Positions 63,923-64,000 of a stretch of DNA of 64,000 nucleotides are shown here, piece by piece. The stretch's first letter is position 1; each line of letters opens with the position of its first letter. Origin of the DNA: CAYRXM01 sp964428175 (lineage in GTDB: Bacteria > Chloroflexota > Anaerolineae > JAFGEY01); NCBI GenBank assembly GCA_964428175.1, contig CAYRXM010000006.1:1-64000 (forward strand). Direction: 5' to 3'. The notes beneath the pieces are model-generated. The model did no database searches. It saw nothing but the letters and a program-made list of their open reading frames with translations, and was not told the origin of the DNA. Position numbers and translations under genes: made by a program.

Positions 63923-64000
63923 ACCGTTCCGGTTCATTCGTATCAAGGGCCTGACCCACGAGTTCTTGCGATTGTGGGCAAGTATCTTGGTGTAAGGCAT
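63923..64000. other. End of window, no feature seen
   Basis: The last 78 bp after the PP2C stop hold no gene, terminator or promoter that I can support. Confidence 0.5.

Overview
The window is a GC-rich, gene-dense bacterial chromosome segment with about 45 protein genes and no rRNA, tRNA, CRISPR array, integrase or transposase that I could find. It looks like a member of the Chloroflexota (Anaerolineae-like). The hints are Pro/Thr-rich (TPTATP-type) linkers, zinc-ribbon/FHA/kinase/PP2C fusions, an FHA-ABCG transporter, an alpha-xylosidase/arabinofuranosidase pair and a short glucan phosphorylase. This assignment is inference; no marker gene was compared with a database.

Layout. 0-3.9 kb: heterodimeric ABC exporter. 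4-5.5 kb: LuxR-type regulator and an orphan CpaF-like ATPase with altered motifs. 6-9 kb: zinc ribbon-FHA-FHA-ABCG transporter. 9.3-12.1 kb: TgpA-like transglutaminase and a small Pro/Thr-rich membrane protein. 12.2-17 kb: housekeeping run (RNase D, YqeY, PgpH-type 7TM-HD phosphodiesterase, YbeY, DgkA-like kinase). 17-22.2 kb: a five-gene operon with its own promoter and terminator, made of three membrane STAS proteins, a DUF2652 cyclase-fold protein and a CHAT caspase-like protein. 22.3-26.2 kb: GH31 alpha-xylosidase and GH51 arabinofuranosidase. 26.4-30.8 kb: 14-bladed WD40 lipoprotein, methyltransferase, GT8 glycosyltransferase, TIGR04076 protein. 30.9-37.4 kb: FtsX-type permease and convergent DnaE. 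37.6-40.9 kb: ECF sigma factor and an unusual anti-sigma/pseudo-glycosidase/M23 fusion. 41.4-46.5 kb: WecA-like transferase, ABC-F, CoaE, double GNAT, small membrane protein. 46.6-54.4 kb: secreted LGFP-like protein, FIST operon, SIMPL protein, zinc-ribbon membrane protein, two-component system. 54.7-60.1 kb: pyruvate phosphate dikinase and glucan phosphorylase. 60.3-63.9 kb: kinase, flavodoxin and PP2C.

How the genes work together. The carbohydrate genes suggest hemicellulose side-chain release and glycogen turnover feeding glycolysis. A kinase with FHA, a PP2C phosphatase and the FHA-ABCG transporter form a plausible phospho-threonine signalling set. The best candidate for an undescribed system is the 17-22 kb STAS-STAS-STAS-DUF2652-CHAT operon: all three STAS domains have lost both phospho-acceptor threonines of the RsbR family, and the last gene is a caspase-like effector. 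Second is the sigma/anti-sigma pair, whose anti-sigma factor carries an outward-facing M23 peptidase and a GH-like barrel with Lys at the nucleophile position.

Non-coding structure is also unusual. There are two copies of a branched inverted-repeat element (40973-41135, 49409-49534) placed just downstream of minus-strand promoter-like sequences. A 33-bp hairpin repeat serves as an intergenic terminator at 33773-33805 and as 11 in-frame codons of a histidine kinase at 52403-52435. A 22-bp dispersed repeat and polypurine inserts in coding sequence complete the set.
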